Assembly: GCF_000698575.1 (NCBI RefSeq)
Contig: NZ_JFHD01000005.1
Location: 186,001-250,000 of the forward strand
Length of the DNA stretch: 64,000 bases
Direction: 5' to 3'
Source of the DNA: Caballeronia zhejiangensis
Lineage (GTDB): Bacteria > Pseudomonadota > Gammaproteobacteria > Burkholderiales > Burkholderiaceae
In this document: piece after piece, positions 17,373-27,510 of the stretch
How positions within the stretch are numbered: position 1 is the stretch's first letter
Layout: the number at the start of each line of letters is the position of its first letter
The notes under the pieces: model-generated
Databases searched by the model: none
Told to the model about the DNA's origin: nothing
What the model saw: only the letters and a program-made list of their open reading frames with translations
Translations under genes and position numbers: made by a program

Positions 17373-18752
17373 ATGCCGACCACTTCGCCGCAGTTCGCCC
17401 CTCTCGCCCAACTCGCCGCCGATCTGAAAAGCGGCCGCACGACGAGCCGCGCGCTCGTCGAGACGGCGCTCGAACGGATCGCCGACCCGGCGGGCCAGGG
17501 CTCGACCGTTTTCCTGCATGTCGATGCCGATCACGCACGCGCCGCCGCCGATGCGCACGACGCGCTGCGCCGCGCCGGGACCGTGCTCTCGCCGCTCGCG
17601 GGCATTCCTGTGTCGATCAAAGATCTCTTCGATGTCGAAGGCCAGGTGACGCGCGCCGGCTCGAAGGCGCTCGCCGACAACGCGCCCGCCAGCGCCGACG
17701 CCGTGACCGTCGCGCGCCTGCGCCGTGCGGGCGCGGTGATCGTCGGGCGCACCAACATGAGCGAGTTCGCGTTCTCGGGCCTCGGGCTCAATCCGCATTA
17801 CGGCACGCCGCGCTCGCCGTGGCGCGCGAACGTGCCGGGCGACGCGCGCATCGCGGGCGGCTCGTCGTCGGGCGCGGCGGCATCGGTCGCCGATGGCATG
17901 GCAGCCGTCGCGCTCGGCACCGACACCGGCGGCTCCATCCGCATTCCGGCCGCGCTGTGCGGCCTCACCGGCTTCAAGCCGACCGCGAGCCGCATCCCGA
18001 AGCAAGGCGGCGTGCCGCTGTCTAAAACGCTCGATTCGTTCGGTCCGATCGGCGTGTCGGTCGCATGCTGCGCGCTCGTCGACCGGATTCTCGCGGGGCG
18101 CGATCCCGGTGTGCCCGCGACGCGCCCGCTCGAAGGCGTGCGCCTCGGCGTGCTGACGAACTACGTCACCGATGGCGTCGAGGCGAGCGTCGCCAGCGCC
18201 GTCGCCGCGGCCGTCAATCATCTCGCGGCGGCCGGCGCGCTCGTGGAAGACGTGCGCTTTGCGCCGCTCGATCGTCTGCCGGAGATCAATCGCTATCCGC
18301 TCGTCGCGATCGAAGCGTATGCATGGCATCGCAAGCTGATGGCCGAGCGCGGCGCCGATTACGATCCGCGCGTGCTGGCGCGCCTGCAACGCGCCGAAGC
18401 GGCGAGCGCGGCGGATTACATCGACTTGTGCGAGGCGCGCGCCGCGATGATCGAAGCCGCGCGCACGACGCTCTGGCAACGTTTCGACGCGATTCTCTGC
18501 CCGACGGTGCCGGTGCTGCCGCCGCGCATCGCCGATCTCGAATCGGATGACGACGCCTTCACGCGCACCAACGCGCTGATCCTGCGCAATCCGACCGCGT
18601 TCAATTTTCTCGATGCCTGCGCGCTCTCGCTCCCCTGCCATCCGCGCGGCGAGGCGCCCGTCGGCCTGATGCTCGCGGGCGCGCCGAACTCCGACGACAC
18701 GTTGCTGTCGATCGGACGGGCGGTCGAAGCGGTGCTGGAAACGACGCGCTGA
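17373..18752 (+). CDS. Amidase-signature family amidase
   Basis: 459 residues. The Ser-cisSer-Lys triad is visible: Lys83 in 'PVSIKDLFDV', the cis-Ser in 'IAGGSSSGAAAS' (~164), and nucleophile Ser188 in 'GTDTGGSIRIPAA'. The C-terminal 'TAFNFLDACALSLPCH' and 'PVGLMLAGA' match the family. These enzymes hydrolyse amides or serve as GatA-like subunits; no GatB/GatC partner is adjacent, so a stand-alone amidase is more likely. The substrate is unknown. Confidence 0.88.
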   Translation: MPTTSPQFAPLAQLAADLKSGRTTSRALVETALERIADPAGQGSTVFLHVDADHARAAADAHDALRRAGTVLSPLAGIPVSIKDLFDVEGQVTRAGSKALADNAPASADAVTVARLRRAGAVIVGRTNMSEFAFSGLGLNPHYGTPRSPWRANVPGDARIAGGSSSGAAASVADGMAAVALGTDTGGSIRIPAALCGLTGFKPTASRIPKQGGVPLSKTLDSFGPIGVSVACCALVDRILAGRDPGVPATRPLEGVRLGVLTNYVTDGVEASVASAVAAAVNHLAAAGALVEDVRFAPLDRLPEINRYPLVAIEAYAWHRKLMAERGADYDPRVLARLQRAEAASAADYIDLCEARAAMIEAARTTLWQRFDAILCPTVPVLPPRIADLESDDDAFTRTNALILRNPTAFNFLDACALSLPCHPRGEAPVGLMLAGAPNSDDTLLSIGRAVEAVLETTR

Positions 18753-18787
18753 ACGGGCCGGGAAACTCGGCCAATCGTCGCGGCTGA

Positions 18788-18816
18788 TTTTGCGCACCGG
18801 GCGTTCGCGCTAGAAT
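18788..18816 (+). promoter_or_regulatory. Candidate promoter of dsbB
   Basis: TTTTGC (18788-18793), 17 bp, TAGAAT (18811-18816), 55 bp upstream of the dsbB start. Confidence 0.35.
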
Positions 18817-18870
18817 TCCCCGCGATCCCCGCGCAACTCAGGTGCTTCCTTCTCGAATCGTTGCGAAATA

Positions 18871-19416
18871 ATGAACAACTCTTTACATCACTTCACGATG
18901 CATCAGGACGACCGGGTGATGCGCCGCGAGCGCCGCCTGCTCGTGCTGCTCGGTTTGGTCAGTCTCGGTCTCGTCGGCGGTGCGCTGTATCTGCAGTTCT
19001 TCCATAACGAAGATCCCTGCCCGCTTTGCATCATCCAGCGCTATTTCTTCGTGCTGATCGCGATCTTCGCGTTTCTCGGCGCGGCATTCCGCAACTGGCG
19101 CGGCATCGCGCTTTTAGAGACGCTGGTCGCGATTTCGGCGCTCGGCGGTCTCATCACCGCGATTCGCCACGTCTATGTGCAGTCGCATCCCGGCTTCAGT
19201 TGCGGCTTCGACGCGCTGCAACCGATCGTCGACGGCCTGCCGCCCGCAAGCTGGCTGCCGCAAGTGTTCAAGGTCGCCGGTCTGTGCGAAACGCCGTATC
19301 CGCCGATCCTCGGACTCTCGCTGCCGCAGTGGTCGCTGATCGCGTTCGCGCTGATCTTCGTGCTCGTCGCGGCCAGCCTGCGATTCAAGCGCAAACTGCG
19401 CTCGACCGTCCGGTAA
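18871..19416 (+). CDS. dsbB: Disulfide bond formation protein DsbB
   Basis: 181 residues, four membrane segments. The first periplasmic loop has Cys50-x2-Cys53 ([13 protein letters not shown]) and the second has Cys111 and Cys139, the two redox pairs that reoxidise DsbA and pass electrons to ubiquinone. The N-terminus may be slightly shorter (ATG at 18898 or 18919), since no strong Shine-Dalgarno sequence decides between them; family proteins usually begin close to the MRRERRLL segment. No dsbA nearby. Confidence 0.94.
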   Translation: MNNSLHHFTMHQDDRVMRRERRLLVLLGLVSLGLVGGALYLQFFHNEDPCPLCIIQRYFFVLIAIFAFLGAAFRNWRGIALLETLVAISALGGLITAIRHVYVQSHPGFSCGFDALQPIVDGLPPASWLPQVFKVAGLCETPYPPILGLSLPQWSLIAFALIFVLVAASLRFKRKLRSTVR

Positions 19417-19881
19417 TGTGTTCCGGGCGGCCGTCCGCGCCGCCCGTCCTTCCCCGCTTCATCGCGCTTTGCGCGCTTTCTCTTTCCCGCATCAGCGCAT
19501 CCGCATAATCTTGATACGTCTGCCGCAATGTTTTTGAGATATTGCGGTGTTAAGGTCGTGTCTGGATGGCGATCTACGTGCGCGCAGTCCGCTTCGCTCA
19601 AAGGCAACCGGTTTTTTTCACGGTAACGCATGAAACGAACGGAAACCGCGTAACGCGCGCCCGGTCCGCAATGTCTTCCTGAATCATGACAACGCAAACC
19701 ATCCGCTTCCCTTCGGCTCTGCGCCCTATTCCTATGCGCTCGCACGCGTTTGCGTGTGCGCGCTTTTCCCGCTTTTCTCTCGCTGGCCGATGGGATGTCC
19801 ATCGCCCGGTAAACTAGCGTCTGCGACGACGCAAATCCGCGCAAACCCCGCACAAACCCGATCACTTCCGGAGCTCACTCG
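19417..19881. other. Intergenic region upstream of xdhC
   Basis: 465 bp with no coding frame I can support. It holds an imperfect GC-rich hairpin (GCGCTCGCACGC / GCGTGTGCGCGC at 19736-19763) followed by TTTTCCC, a possible weak terminator on the + strand. The xdhC leader lies at its end. Confidence 0.45.
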
Positions 19882-20907
19882 ATGCAAGTTTGGCTGAACG
19901 ACCTGCAACACCTGCTCGCGCACGGCGACGCCGTCGTGCTCGTGACGGTCGCGCGTGTCGAAGGCTCCGCGCCGCGCGAGCCGGGCACGAAGATGATCGT
20001 CACCCGCGAGGACGCGCGTTACACGATCGGCGGCGGCCATCTGGAATGGAAGGCCATCGAAACCGCACGGCAAGTGCTGAAGGACGGCATGCGCAGCCCG
20101 CGCATGCGCAGACTCGAGCGTTTCGCGCTCGGCCCGAGCCTCGGCCAGTGCTGCGGCGGCGCCGTCGTGCTCGCATTCGAGCGGCTCGACGTCGCGGATC
20201 TGAACTGGGTGACGACGCTCGGCAAGCGCACCGCGCAAGGTTTATCGACCGTGCGCAGCGTTTCCTTCGCGCCGGATCCCGAGCTTCGCGATGCGGTGAT
20301 GCTCTCCGATCCCGAACCGGGCGCGACCGACGCCGACTGCCTGCTGTGGGACGGCGCCGGTTTCGACGAGCGCGGCGCGCTTTTGACCGAGACCATCGCA
20401 CCGAACGACTTTCAGGTCGTGCTGTTCGGCGCGGGCCATGTCGGGGCAGCGCTCGTGCGCGTGCTCGCGACGCTGCCGTGTCACGTGACCTGGGTGGACG
20501 AGCGCGATGCGGCATTTCCCGCACCGCAGTTCGTGCCCGATAACGTGACGATCGAGCCGACCGACGCGCCCGACGAAGCTGTCGATAATGCGCCGCCCAA
20601 CGCGTACTTCATCGTGATGACGCACAACCACACGGTGGATCTCGCGCTGGCCGAATGCATCCTGCGGCGCGGCGACTTTGCGTTCTTCGGCATGATCGGC
20701 TCGTTCACGAAGAAGAAGCAGTTCGAGCATCGGCTCGCGGCGCGCGGCATCGACCCGGCGCGCATCGCGCGGATGGTGTGTCCGATCGGCATCGACGGCA
20801 TCGTCGACAAAGCGCCCGAAGTGATCGCCGTTGCAGCGGCAGCCCAACTGCTGCAGGCGGTCGAAGCCAACGCTTCGAGCCATGCGTCGTCGCAACAGAC
20901 CGCCTGA
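19882..20907 (+). CDS. xdhC: Xanthine dehydrogenase accessory factor XdhC
   Basis: 341 residues. N-terminal XdhC/CoxI domain ('VLVTVARVEGSAPREPGTKM', 'IGGGHLEWKAIETAR', 'GQCCGGAVVLAFER') and C-terminal Rossmann domain ('VVLFGAGHVGAALVRVLATL', 'FFGMIGSFTKKKQFEHRL'). It carries and sulfurates the molybdenum cofactor for insertion into xanthine dehydrogenase. The catalytic subunits xdhA/xdhB are not adjacent on the left, where dsbB sits; they must be elsewhere. Start follows GGAGCTCACTCG. First gene of the purine cluster. Confidence 0.93.
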   Translation: MQVWLNDLQHLLAHGDAVVLVTVARVEGSAPREPGTKMIVTREDARYTIGGGHLEWKAIETARQVLKDGMRSPRMRRLERFALGPSLGQCCGGAVVLAFERLDVADLNWVTTLGKRTAQGLSTVRSVSFAPDPELRDAVMLSDPEPGATDADCLLWDGAGFDERGALLTETIAPNDFQVVLFGAGHVGAALVRVLATLPCHVTWVDERDAAFPAPQFVPDNVTIEPTDAPDEAVDNAPPNAYFIVMTHNHTVDLALAECILRRGDFAFFGMIGSFTKKKQFEHRLAARGIDPARIARMVCPIGIDGIVDKAPEVIAVAAAAQLLQAVEANASSHASSQQTA

Positions 20908-20926
20908 CCCACAGGCGAACTTGTAG

Positions 20927-21970
<1,044 letters not shown>

Positions 21971-21979
21971 GCAAGCACG

Positions 21980-23350
21980 ATGGAAACAACCGCAACAACA
22001 CAACAAGACAGCACCGCGCTCGAACGATTCTTCGGCATTCGCGCGGCCGGCTCGCGCACGAAGACGGAAATCGTCGCGGGCATCACGACGTTCCTCACGG
22101 CGATGTACATCATCGTCGTCAATCCGGGCATTTTGTCGGCGGCGGGCGTGCCGTTTCCGGCGGCGCTCACCGCCACGGTCATCGTCAGCTTTCTCGGCAG
22201 CTGCGCAATGGGCCTGTATGCGCGCAATCCGGTGCTCGTCGCGCCCGGCATGGGCATGAACGCGCTTTTTGCGTTCGTCATGGTTCACGGCGGCAAGATG
22301 CCGTGGCAGACCGCGCTCGGCTGCGTGTTCTGGTCCGGCGTGATCTTCGCGATTCTCGCGGCGTTCAACGCGCGCAAGCTCGTCGTCGATGCGATCCCCG
22401 CGAATCTGCGGCACGCGGTCTCGTGCGGCATCGGACTCTTCATCAGCCTGATCGGGCTCGTGAACGCGAAGTTCGTCGTCGGCGATCCGGTGACGATCGT
22501 GCATTCGGCGTCGCTCAATCCGGTGGTCGTCACGTTTCTGATCGGCCTCGCCGTCACGACGATTCTCGTCGCGCGCAAGGTCACGGGCGCGCTGATGCTC
22601 GGCATCGTGTTCACGACGATCATCGCGATTCCGATCGGCCGCTTCTACGGCGACGGCACCGCCTACTGGCCCGCCGCCATCGCCACGAAAACGCTCGTCA
22701 ACTGGAACGGCCTCTTCGCCGCGCCGGACTTTTCGGCGCTCGGGCAGCTCGATCTGATGGGCTCGCTGAAGGTCATCTACTGGCCGTTCATCTTCGTGAT
22801 GCTGTTCACGTCGTTCTTCGACGCGCTGTCCACGTTCATGGCGATTTCGGAAGCCGGCAAGCTCTACGACAAGGACGGCAATCCGCGCAACATCCGCCAA
22901 TCGATGATGGTCGACTCCTTCTCCGCGCTCATTTCCGCGCCGCTCGGCACGAGCCCGGCGAACGCGTACATCGAATCGGCGGCGGGCATTTCGGCGGGCG
23001 GACGCACGGGTCTCGTCGCGGTCGTCGCCGGCTTGTGCTTCCTGCCGTTCCTGTTCCTTTCGCCGCTCCTGTCGCTCGTGCCGGCGATCGCGACCGCGCC
23101 CGCGCTCGTGCTCGTCGGCGTGTTCATGATGGAAGCGATCACGAAGATCGAATGGCATCGCTTCGACGAAGCCATTCCCGCGTTCCTCGCGATGATCCTG
23201 ATCCCGCTGACGTACTCGATCACCGATGGCGTCGCGTACGGCTTTCTCGCGTTCGTCGTGCTGAAGTCGGCGACCGGGCGCGCGCGTGAGATCAGGCCGG
23301 CGATGTGGATCATCGCGGCTTTCTCGTTAGTCCTGCTTTCGCAGCTTTGA
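21980..23350 (+). CDS. NCS2-family (AzgA-like) adenine/hypoxanthine/guanine permease
   Basis: 456 residues with about 12-14 membrane segments. 'ERFFGIRAAGSRTKTEIVAG', 'NPVLVAPGMGMNALFAF', 'TSFFDALSTFMAISEAGKL' and 'SALISAPLGTSPANAYIESA' are typical of the AzgA/PbuG proton symporters for purine bases. It starts 9 bp after the adenine deaminase stop and precedes guanine deaminase, so it probably imports the substrates of both enzymes. Confidence 0.92.
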   Translation: METTATTQQDSTALERFFGIRAAGSRTKTEIVAGITTFLTAMYIIVVNPGILSAAGVPFPAALTATVIVSFLGSCAMGLYARNPVLVAPGMGMNALFAFVMVHGGKMPWQTALGCVFWSGVIFAILAAFNARKLVVDAIPANLRHAVSCGIGLFISLIGLVNAKFVVGDPVTIVHSASLNPVVVTFLIGLAVTTILVARKVTGALMLGIVFTTIIAIPIGRFYGDGTAYWPAAIATKTLVNWNGLFAAPDFSALGQLDLMGSLKVIYWPFIFVMLFTSFFDALSTFMAISEAGKLYDKDGNPRNIRQSMMVDSFSALISAPLGTSPANAYIESAAGISAGGRTGLVAVVAGLCFLPFLFLSPLLSLVPAIATAPALVLVGVFMMEAITKIEWHRFDEAIPAFLAMILIPLTYSITDGVAYGFLAFVVLKSATGRAREIRPAMWIIAAFSLVLLSQL

Positions 23351-23375
23351 AAATCAGTTACGGAGACGTTGCACC

Positions 23376-24704
23376 ATGACTCAGACCGCCTACCGCGCCC
23401 AATTGCTGACCTTTCGCGAGGACCCCGCGCATGCCGCCGACGGCGCGGTGTACGAGGCCGATGGCCTCCTCGTCGTCGATGACGGCAAAGTGGTCGCGGC
23501 AGGCGCGTATGCGTCGCTGCGCGACACGCTCGCCGCCGACGCGACCGTCCACACGATGCGCGACAAGCTGATCGTGCCGGGTTTCATCGACTCGCACATC
23601 CACTATCCGCAGACGGACATGATCGCGTCGCCCGCGCCGGGCCTTTTGCCGTGGCTCAACACGTACACGTTTCCGACCGAGCGCGGCTTCGAGAATCCCG
23701 CCGTGGCGCGCGAGACGGCGAGCTTCTTCATCGACGAGCTGCTCGCGTGCGGCACGACGACCGCGCTCGTCTACTGCACGGTTCACAAGCAATCCGCCGA
23801 TGCGTTCTTCACTGAAAGCGAAGCGCGCGGCACGCGCATGATCGCGGGCAAGGTGCTGATGGACCGCAACTGCCCCGAGTTTCTGCGCGACACGGCGCAA
23901 TCCGGCTACGACGACAGCGCCGAACTCATCGCGCGCTGGCACGGGCGCGGCCGTCAGCAGTACGCGCTGACGCCGCGTTTCGCGCCGACATCGACGGAAG
24001 CCCAACTCGAAGCATGCGGCGTGCTCGCGCAAAAGCACAACGACGTGTTCATCCAGACGCACGTCGCGGAAAACACCGACGAGATCAAATGGGTCGAGAG
24101 CCTGTTTCCGGGACATCGCAGCTATCTCGACATTTACGATCACTACGGCTTGCTGCGTCGCCGCGCGGTGTACGGCCACTGCATCCATCTCGACGACAAG
24201 GACCGCGCGCGCATGGCGGAAACGGGCTCGGTTGCATCGCACTGCCCGACTTCGAACCTCTTCCTCGGCAGCGGCTTGTTTGATTTCGAGAAAGCTGGCG
24301 AGTCAAACATGCCGGTCGCGCTCGCGACGGATGTCGGCGGCGGCACGTCCTTCTCCATGCTTCAGACGATGGGCGCCGCGCACAAGATCGCGCGTCTCAC
24401 CGGCCATCATCTGACCGCGACGCGCATGTTCTGGCTCGCGACGACAGGCGCCGCGCAAGTGCTCGAACTCGACGACAGGATCGGCACGCTCGCGCCCGGC
24501 AGCGAGGCGGATTTCGTCGTGCTCGATCCGAACTCGACGCCGCTGCTCGCGCGCCGGACGTCGCGCACCGAATCACTGGAAGAACTGCTGTTCGCGTTCG
24601 CGCTGCTCGGCGACGATCGCGCGGTCTTCGAGACCTACGCGGCCGGCAAGCGCGTGCACGCGCGCGACACGCGCAACACGGCGAAGCTGGAACTGGCGGC
24701 CTGA
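23376..24704 (+). CDS. guaD: Guanine deaminase
   Basis: 442 residues of the amidohydrolase superfamily. Zinc ligands and substrate motifs are in order: 'GFIDSHIHYPQTDMIASPAP', 'RFAPTSTEAQLEACG', 'IQTHVAENTDEIKWVESLFP', 'GHCIHLDDKDRARM', 'CPTSNLFLGSGLF' and 'VALATDVGGGTSFSML'. It converts guanine to xanthine, the substrate of xanthine dehydrogenase matured by XdhC. A GGAG-like site (ACGGAGACG) precedes ATG at 23376. Last gene of the purine cluster, closed by a terminator. Confidence 0.96.
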   Translation: MTQTAYRAQLLTFREDPAHAADGAVYEADGLLVVDDGKVVAAGAYASLRDTLAADATVHTMRDKLIVPGFIDSHIHYPQTDMIASPAPGLLPWLNTYTFPTERGFENPAVARETASFFIDELLACGTTTALVYCTVHKQSADAFFTESEARGTRMIAGKVLMDRNCPEFLRDTAQSGYDDSAELIARWHGRGRQQYALTPRFAPTSTEAQLEACGVLAQKHNDVFIQTHVAENTDEIKWVESLFPGHRSYLDIYDHYGLLRRRAVYGHCIHLDDKDRARMAETGSVASHCPTSNLFLGSGLFDFEKAGESNMPVALATDVGGGTSFSMLQTMGAAHKIARLTGHHLTATRMFWLATTGAAQVLELDDRIGTLAPGSEADFVVLDPNSTPLLARRTSRTESLEELLFAFALLGDDRAVFETYAAGKRVHARDTRNTAKLELAA

Positions 24705-24727
24705 CGCGTTCAGGAATCCGCGCAACC

Positions 24728-24755
24728 GACGCCCTTCCTTCGAAGGGCGTTTTTG
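24728..24755 (+). terminator. Terminator of the purine cluster
   Basis: GACGCCCTTC-CTT-GAAGGGCGT type hairpin followed by TTTTT, 25 bp after guaD. Confidence 0.85.
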
Positions 24756-24853
24756 TATGTAGCGTCACGCAAACCGCGACGATCCACTCGACGGAATGAG
24801 CACTTTTGTTGCAATCTCGTTAAAGTGCTGGCTGTTACGTTCGCTGCTTCGCC

Positions 24854-25288
24854 ATGATCGCTGCCCGACTCGTTCGCTTTGTTCTGCCGATGACGCTCGC
24901 GTCGCTGGCCGCGCTCGCCCACGCGGAAGCGCTCGATGCGCAACTCGATTGCAAGTCGACGCCGCACGCTTTCATCGCGCCGCTGCAAGAAAACAATTTG
25001 CTGGAAAAGAAGCCGATGCGCGTCGAGCCGAACTCGATCAACGCGTTCCGCGCGGCGAAAGGCGCGACGCTGACGGCATATGGATTCAAGGTCTACGCGC
25101 TGGTGGCGTATCAGAAGGACGATCCGCTCTTCAGGCAGGGCAAGGGCGAGCCGATCGGGGATGCGGCATACGGCGCGGTCGTCTGGGGCGGCGACGCCGA
25201 AGTCGAGCAGAAAGTGCGCGCGGCGGGCAGCGACGCGGTCGTGCGCCACGTCGCGCCCTTCATCACGGCGATTTTCTGCAAGCTGTAA
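24854..25288 (+). CDS. Conserved secreted protein of unknown function
   Basis: 144 residues. The N-terminus 'MIAARLVRFVLPMTLASLAA' with cleavage after AHA is a Sec signal peptide. The mature part has two cysteines (near residue 37 and at the C-terminus) that could form a disulfide, and ends 'FITAIFCKL'. It resembles small periplasmic proteins found in many Burkholderia, without known role. Its stop abuts the phnW stop on the opposite strand with no base between. Confidence 0.7.
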   Translation: MIAARLVRFVLPMTLASLAALAHAEALDAQLDCKSTPHAFIAPLQENNLLEKKPMRVEPNSINAFRAAKGATLTAYGFKVYALVAYQKDDPLFRQGKGEPIGDAAYGAVVWGGDAEVEQKVRAAGSDAVVRHVAPFITAIFCKL

Positions 25289-26353
25289 TCAGCGCAGCAG
25301 CGTCACGAACGACGAAATCAGGCGATCCATGTCGTTCGCGTCGAGCGCGCCCATCGTCGAGATGCGGAACAGTTCCTTCGACAGGCCGCCCTGCCCCGCA
25401 TAAATCACGAAGCCCTTCGCCTTGAGCGCGTCGTGCAGCGTTTCATACGTGACGCCCCTCGGCAGCCGATACGCACGCAACACCACCGACGACTCTTCCA
25501 GCGGCAACGCGCTCTCGATGCCGAGCGCAGCCAGCCCCGCGCGCACCTGTTCGGCGAGCTTCGCGTAACGCTGATGCCGCGCGCGCCAGCCGCCTTCTTC
25601 CTCGAACTCGCGCAGCGCCTCGACGAGCGCGTAATACGCATGCACCGACGGCGTGAACGGCGTGTTGCGCTCGTCCTGCAGCTTCGCGAGACGCGCGATG
25701 CCGAGGTAATAGTTGCGGCTCGCGGCCTGCGCCAGCGCATCGCGACGCGCGATGACGAACGCCGCGCCCGGCACGCCGTGCAGGCACTTGTTCGCGGTCG
25801 CGGCAATCGCGGCGATGCCGCCGCCCGCGAAATCGATCGCTTCGGCGCCGAAGCTGCTCACCGCGTCGAGCAACAGACCGACGCCGCGTTCCTTGCACGC
25901 GCGCGAAAGCTGATCGATCGCGTTCAGGCGGCCGGTCGTCGTTTCGTGATGAATGATCGCGACATTGCTGAACTTCTTCGTGTCGAGCAGGCCGACGATC
26001 GCGTCGATGTCCGGCGCCTGCATCCACTCGTATTTGACGACCTCGTGATCGATCCCGTACTGCTTCGCGATCTGCGCGATGCGATCGCCATACACGCCGT
26101 TTTCCACGACGAGCAGCCGCCCGCCTTCCGGCACGAGCCCGGCGATCATGCTTTCGACCGCTGCCGTGCCCGAACCGGTCATCAGCACGGCGCTCCACAC
26201 GGCCGGATCGAGCGCGTAAGCGGCGACGAGACGCTCGCGCGCTTCGTCCTGCAGATCGAAGAACTCCGGCTCGCGATGGCACAAGTCGGTTTGCAGCAGG
26301 CTCTTGCGCACGCGTTCGCTCAGCGTGACAGGGCCCGGATTGAGCAGCAGCAT
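25289..26353 (-). CDS. phnW: 2-aminoethylphosphonate-pyruvate transaminase
   Basis: 354 residues, fold-type I PLP enzyme. 'LLLNPGPVTLSERVRKSLLQ', 'DLCHREPEF', 'MTGSGTAAVESMI', 'HHETTTGRLN', 'LLDAVSSFGAEAIDF' and PLP Lys189 in 'AATANKCLHGVPGAAFV' are characteristic of PhnW. In degradative clusters it removes the amino group from AEP; here, beside PEP mutase and phosphonopyruvate decarboxylase, it would run in reverse and aminate phosphonoacetaldehyde to AEP. Its ATG shares one base with the upstream stop (TGATG). Last gene of the seven-gene operon. Confidence 0.93.
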   Translation of the reverse strand: MLLLNPGPVTLSERVRKSLLQTDLCHREPEFFDLQDEARERLVAAYALDPAVWSAVLMTGSGTAAVESMIAGLVPEGGRLLVVENGVYGDRIAQIAKQYGIDHEVVKYEWMQAPDIDAIVGLLDTKKFSNVAIIHHETTTGRLNAIDQLSRACKERGVGLLLDAVSSFGAEAIDFAGGGIAAIAATANKCLHGVPGAAFVIARRDALAQAASRNYYLGIARLAKLQDERNTPFTPSVHAYYALVEALREFEEEGGWRARHQRYAKLAEQVRAGLAALGIESALPLEESSVVLRAYRLPRGVTYETLHDALKAKGFVIYAGQGGLSKELFRISTMGALDANDMDRLISSFVTLLR

Positions 26354-27510
26354 CAACGGCCTCCTATGTGTTGTTGCAGACGCGCGCGTACATCCTCGGG
26401 CGTGATTTTCGGACGAGGCAAGTCGGCGGGCGTGCCGGTTCTGATCGACAGCCGCGCGAAACGCACGCCGCCGACATCCTTCGCTTCGAAGAGACGATCG
26501 ATCACGCCGATGTCGTCGCCGTCGAGCGCGAGCGCATAGCCGCACGCCGATGCGATCGACGCGAAATCGACTTCGCGCGACACCGTCGCCTGGCCGCCGG
26601 TCGATTCGTGCGCGCCGTTGTCGAGCAGCAGGTGAACGAGATTCGACGGGCCGTATGCGCCGAGCGTCGCGAACGCGCCCATCCGCATGAGCGCGGCGCC
26701 GTCGCCATCGAGCGCGACGACGGTCAGATCCGGACGCGAAAGCGCGAGGCCGAGCGCCATCGGCGTGACGCAGCCCATCGAGCCGACGAGATAGAGCTGA
26801 TTCTCGCGGTCGTCGATCGCGTACAGCTCACGTCCGCAAAAACCGGTCGATGCGAGCACGACCGTCGCATCCTTCGGCGTCTTCGCGATGACCTTTTGCA
26901 GCGCGTCGTGGCGCGTCACGCGCTCGCCTTCGAAGCGCTGCACGCTCGCCGGATTCGCATTGACGCGCACGCCGGACAAGCCGGTTTTCTTCAGCTCGTA
27001 AGGCGCGACGCTGCCCTTTTGCATCACGAGCGCGTACGGACGGCCCGTGCGGTCCATGTAGTCGGTCGCGCGATCGAGCGCCGGGCCGATCTCGCCGGCT
27101 TCCGTGGGGAACAGCTCCCACGGGATTTCCATCGTCTCGAGCATCTGCGGCGTGATGGGGCCCATCAGCGCGTGCTGCGGCTCGTCGTGGACGCCCGGCT
27201 GGCCGCGCCACGTGACGATCAGCAATTGCGGCAGACGGAAGGTCCACGTGAGCGACGTCAGCGGGCTTACGGCATTGCCGAGACCGGAGTTCTGCATCAT
27301 CGCGATGCCGCGACGCTTCTTCCCGCCGCCCAACGCGACGCCGGCGATCAGCGCGACCGCGTCGCCTTCGTTCGCCGCCGACACGTAATGCAGCGATTCG
27401 TCCTGCAACACGTAGTTGATGAACGGAGTCAGAAACGAGCACGGCACGCCCGCATACCAGTCGAAGCCTCGTTCGCGCGCCGCCTCGACAAACTGGGCGG
27501 CCTCAATCAC
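26353..27510 (-). CDS. aepY: Phosphonopyruvate decarboxylase
   Basis: 385 residues, thiamine-diphosphate enzyme. Catalytic Glu48 lies in '[14 protein letters not shown]'; the cofactor motif is GDG (269-271) with the Asn of '[14 protein letters not shown]' (298) about 27 residues later. '[14 protein letters not shown]' at the N-terminus is typical of Ppd/Fom2-type enzymes. It decarboxylates phosphonopyruvate to phosphonoacetaldehyde, the irreversible step that pulls the unfavourable PEP mutase reaction forward. It overlaps the PEP mutase gene by 8 bp and phnW by 1 bp. Confidence 0.94.
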   Translation of the reverse strand: MIEAAQFVEAARERGFDWYAGVPCSFLTPFINYVLQDESLHYVSAANEGDAVALIAGVALGGGKKRRGIAMMQNSGLGNAVSPLTSLTWTFRLPQLLIVTWRGQPGVHDEPQHALMGPITPQMLETMEIPWELFPTEAGEIGPALDRATDYMDRTGRPYALVMQKGSVAPYELKKTGLSGVRVNANPASVQRFEGERVTRHDALQKVIAKTPKDATVVLASTGFCGRELYAIDDRENQLYLVGSMGCVTPMALGLALSRPDLTVVALDGDGAALMRMGAFATLGAYGPSNLVHLLLDNGAHESTGGQATVSREVDFASIASACGYALALDGDDIGVIDRLFEAKDVGGVRFARLSIRTGTPADLPRPKITPEDVRARLQQHIGGR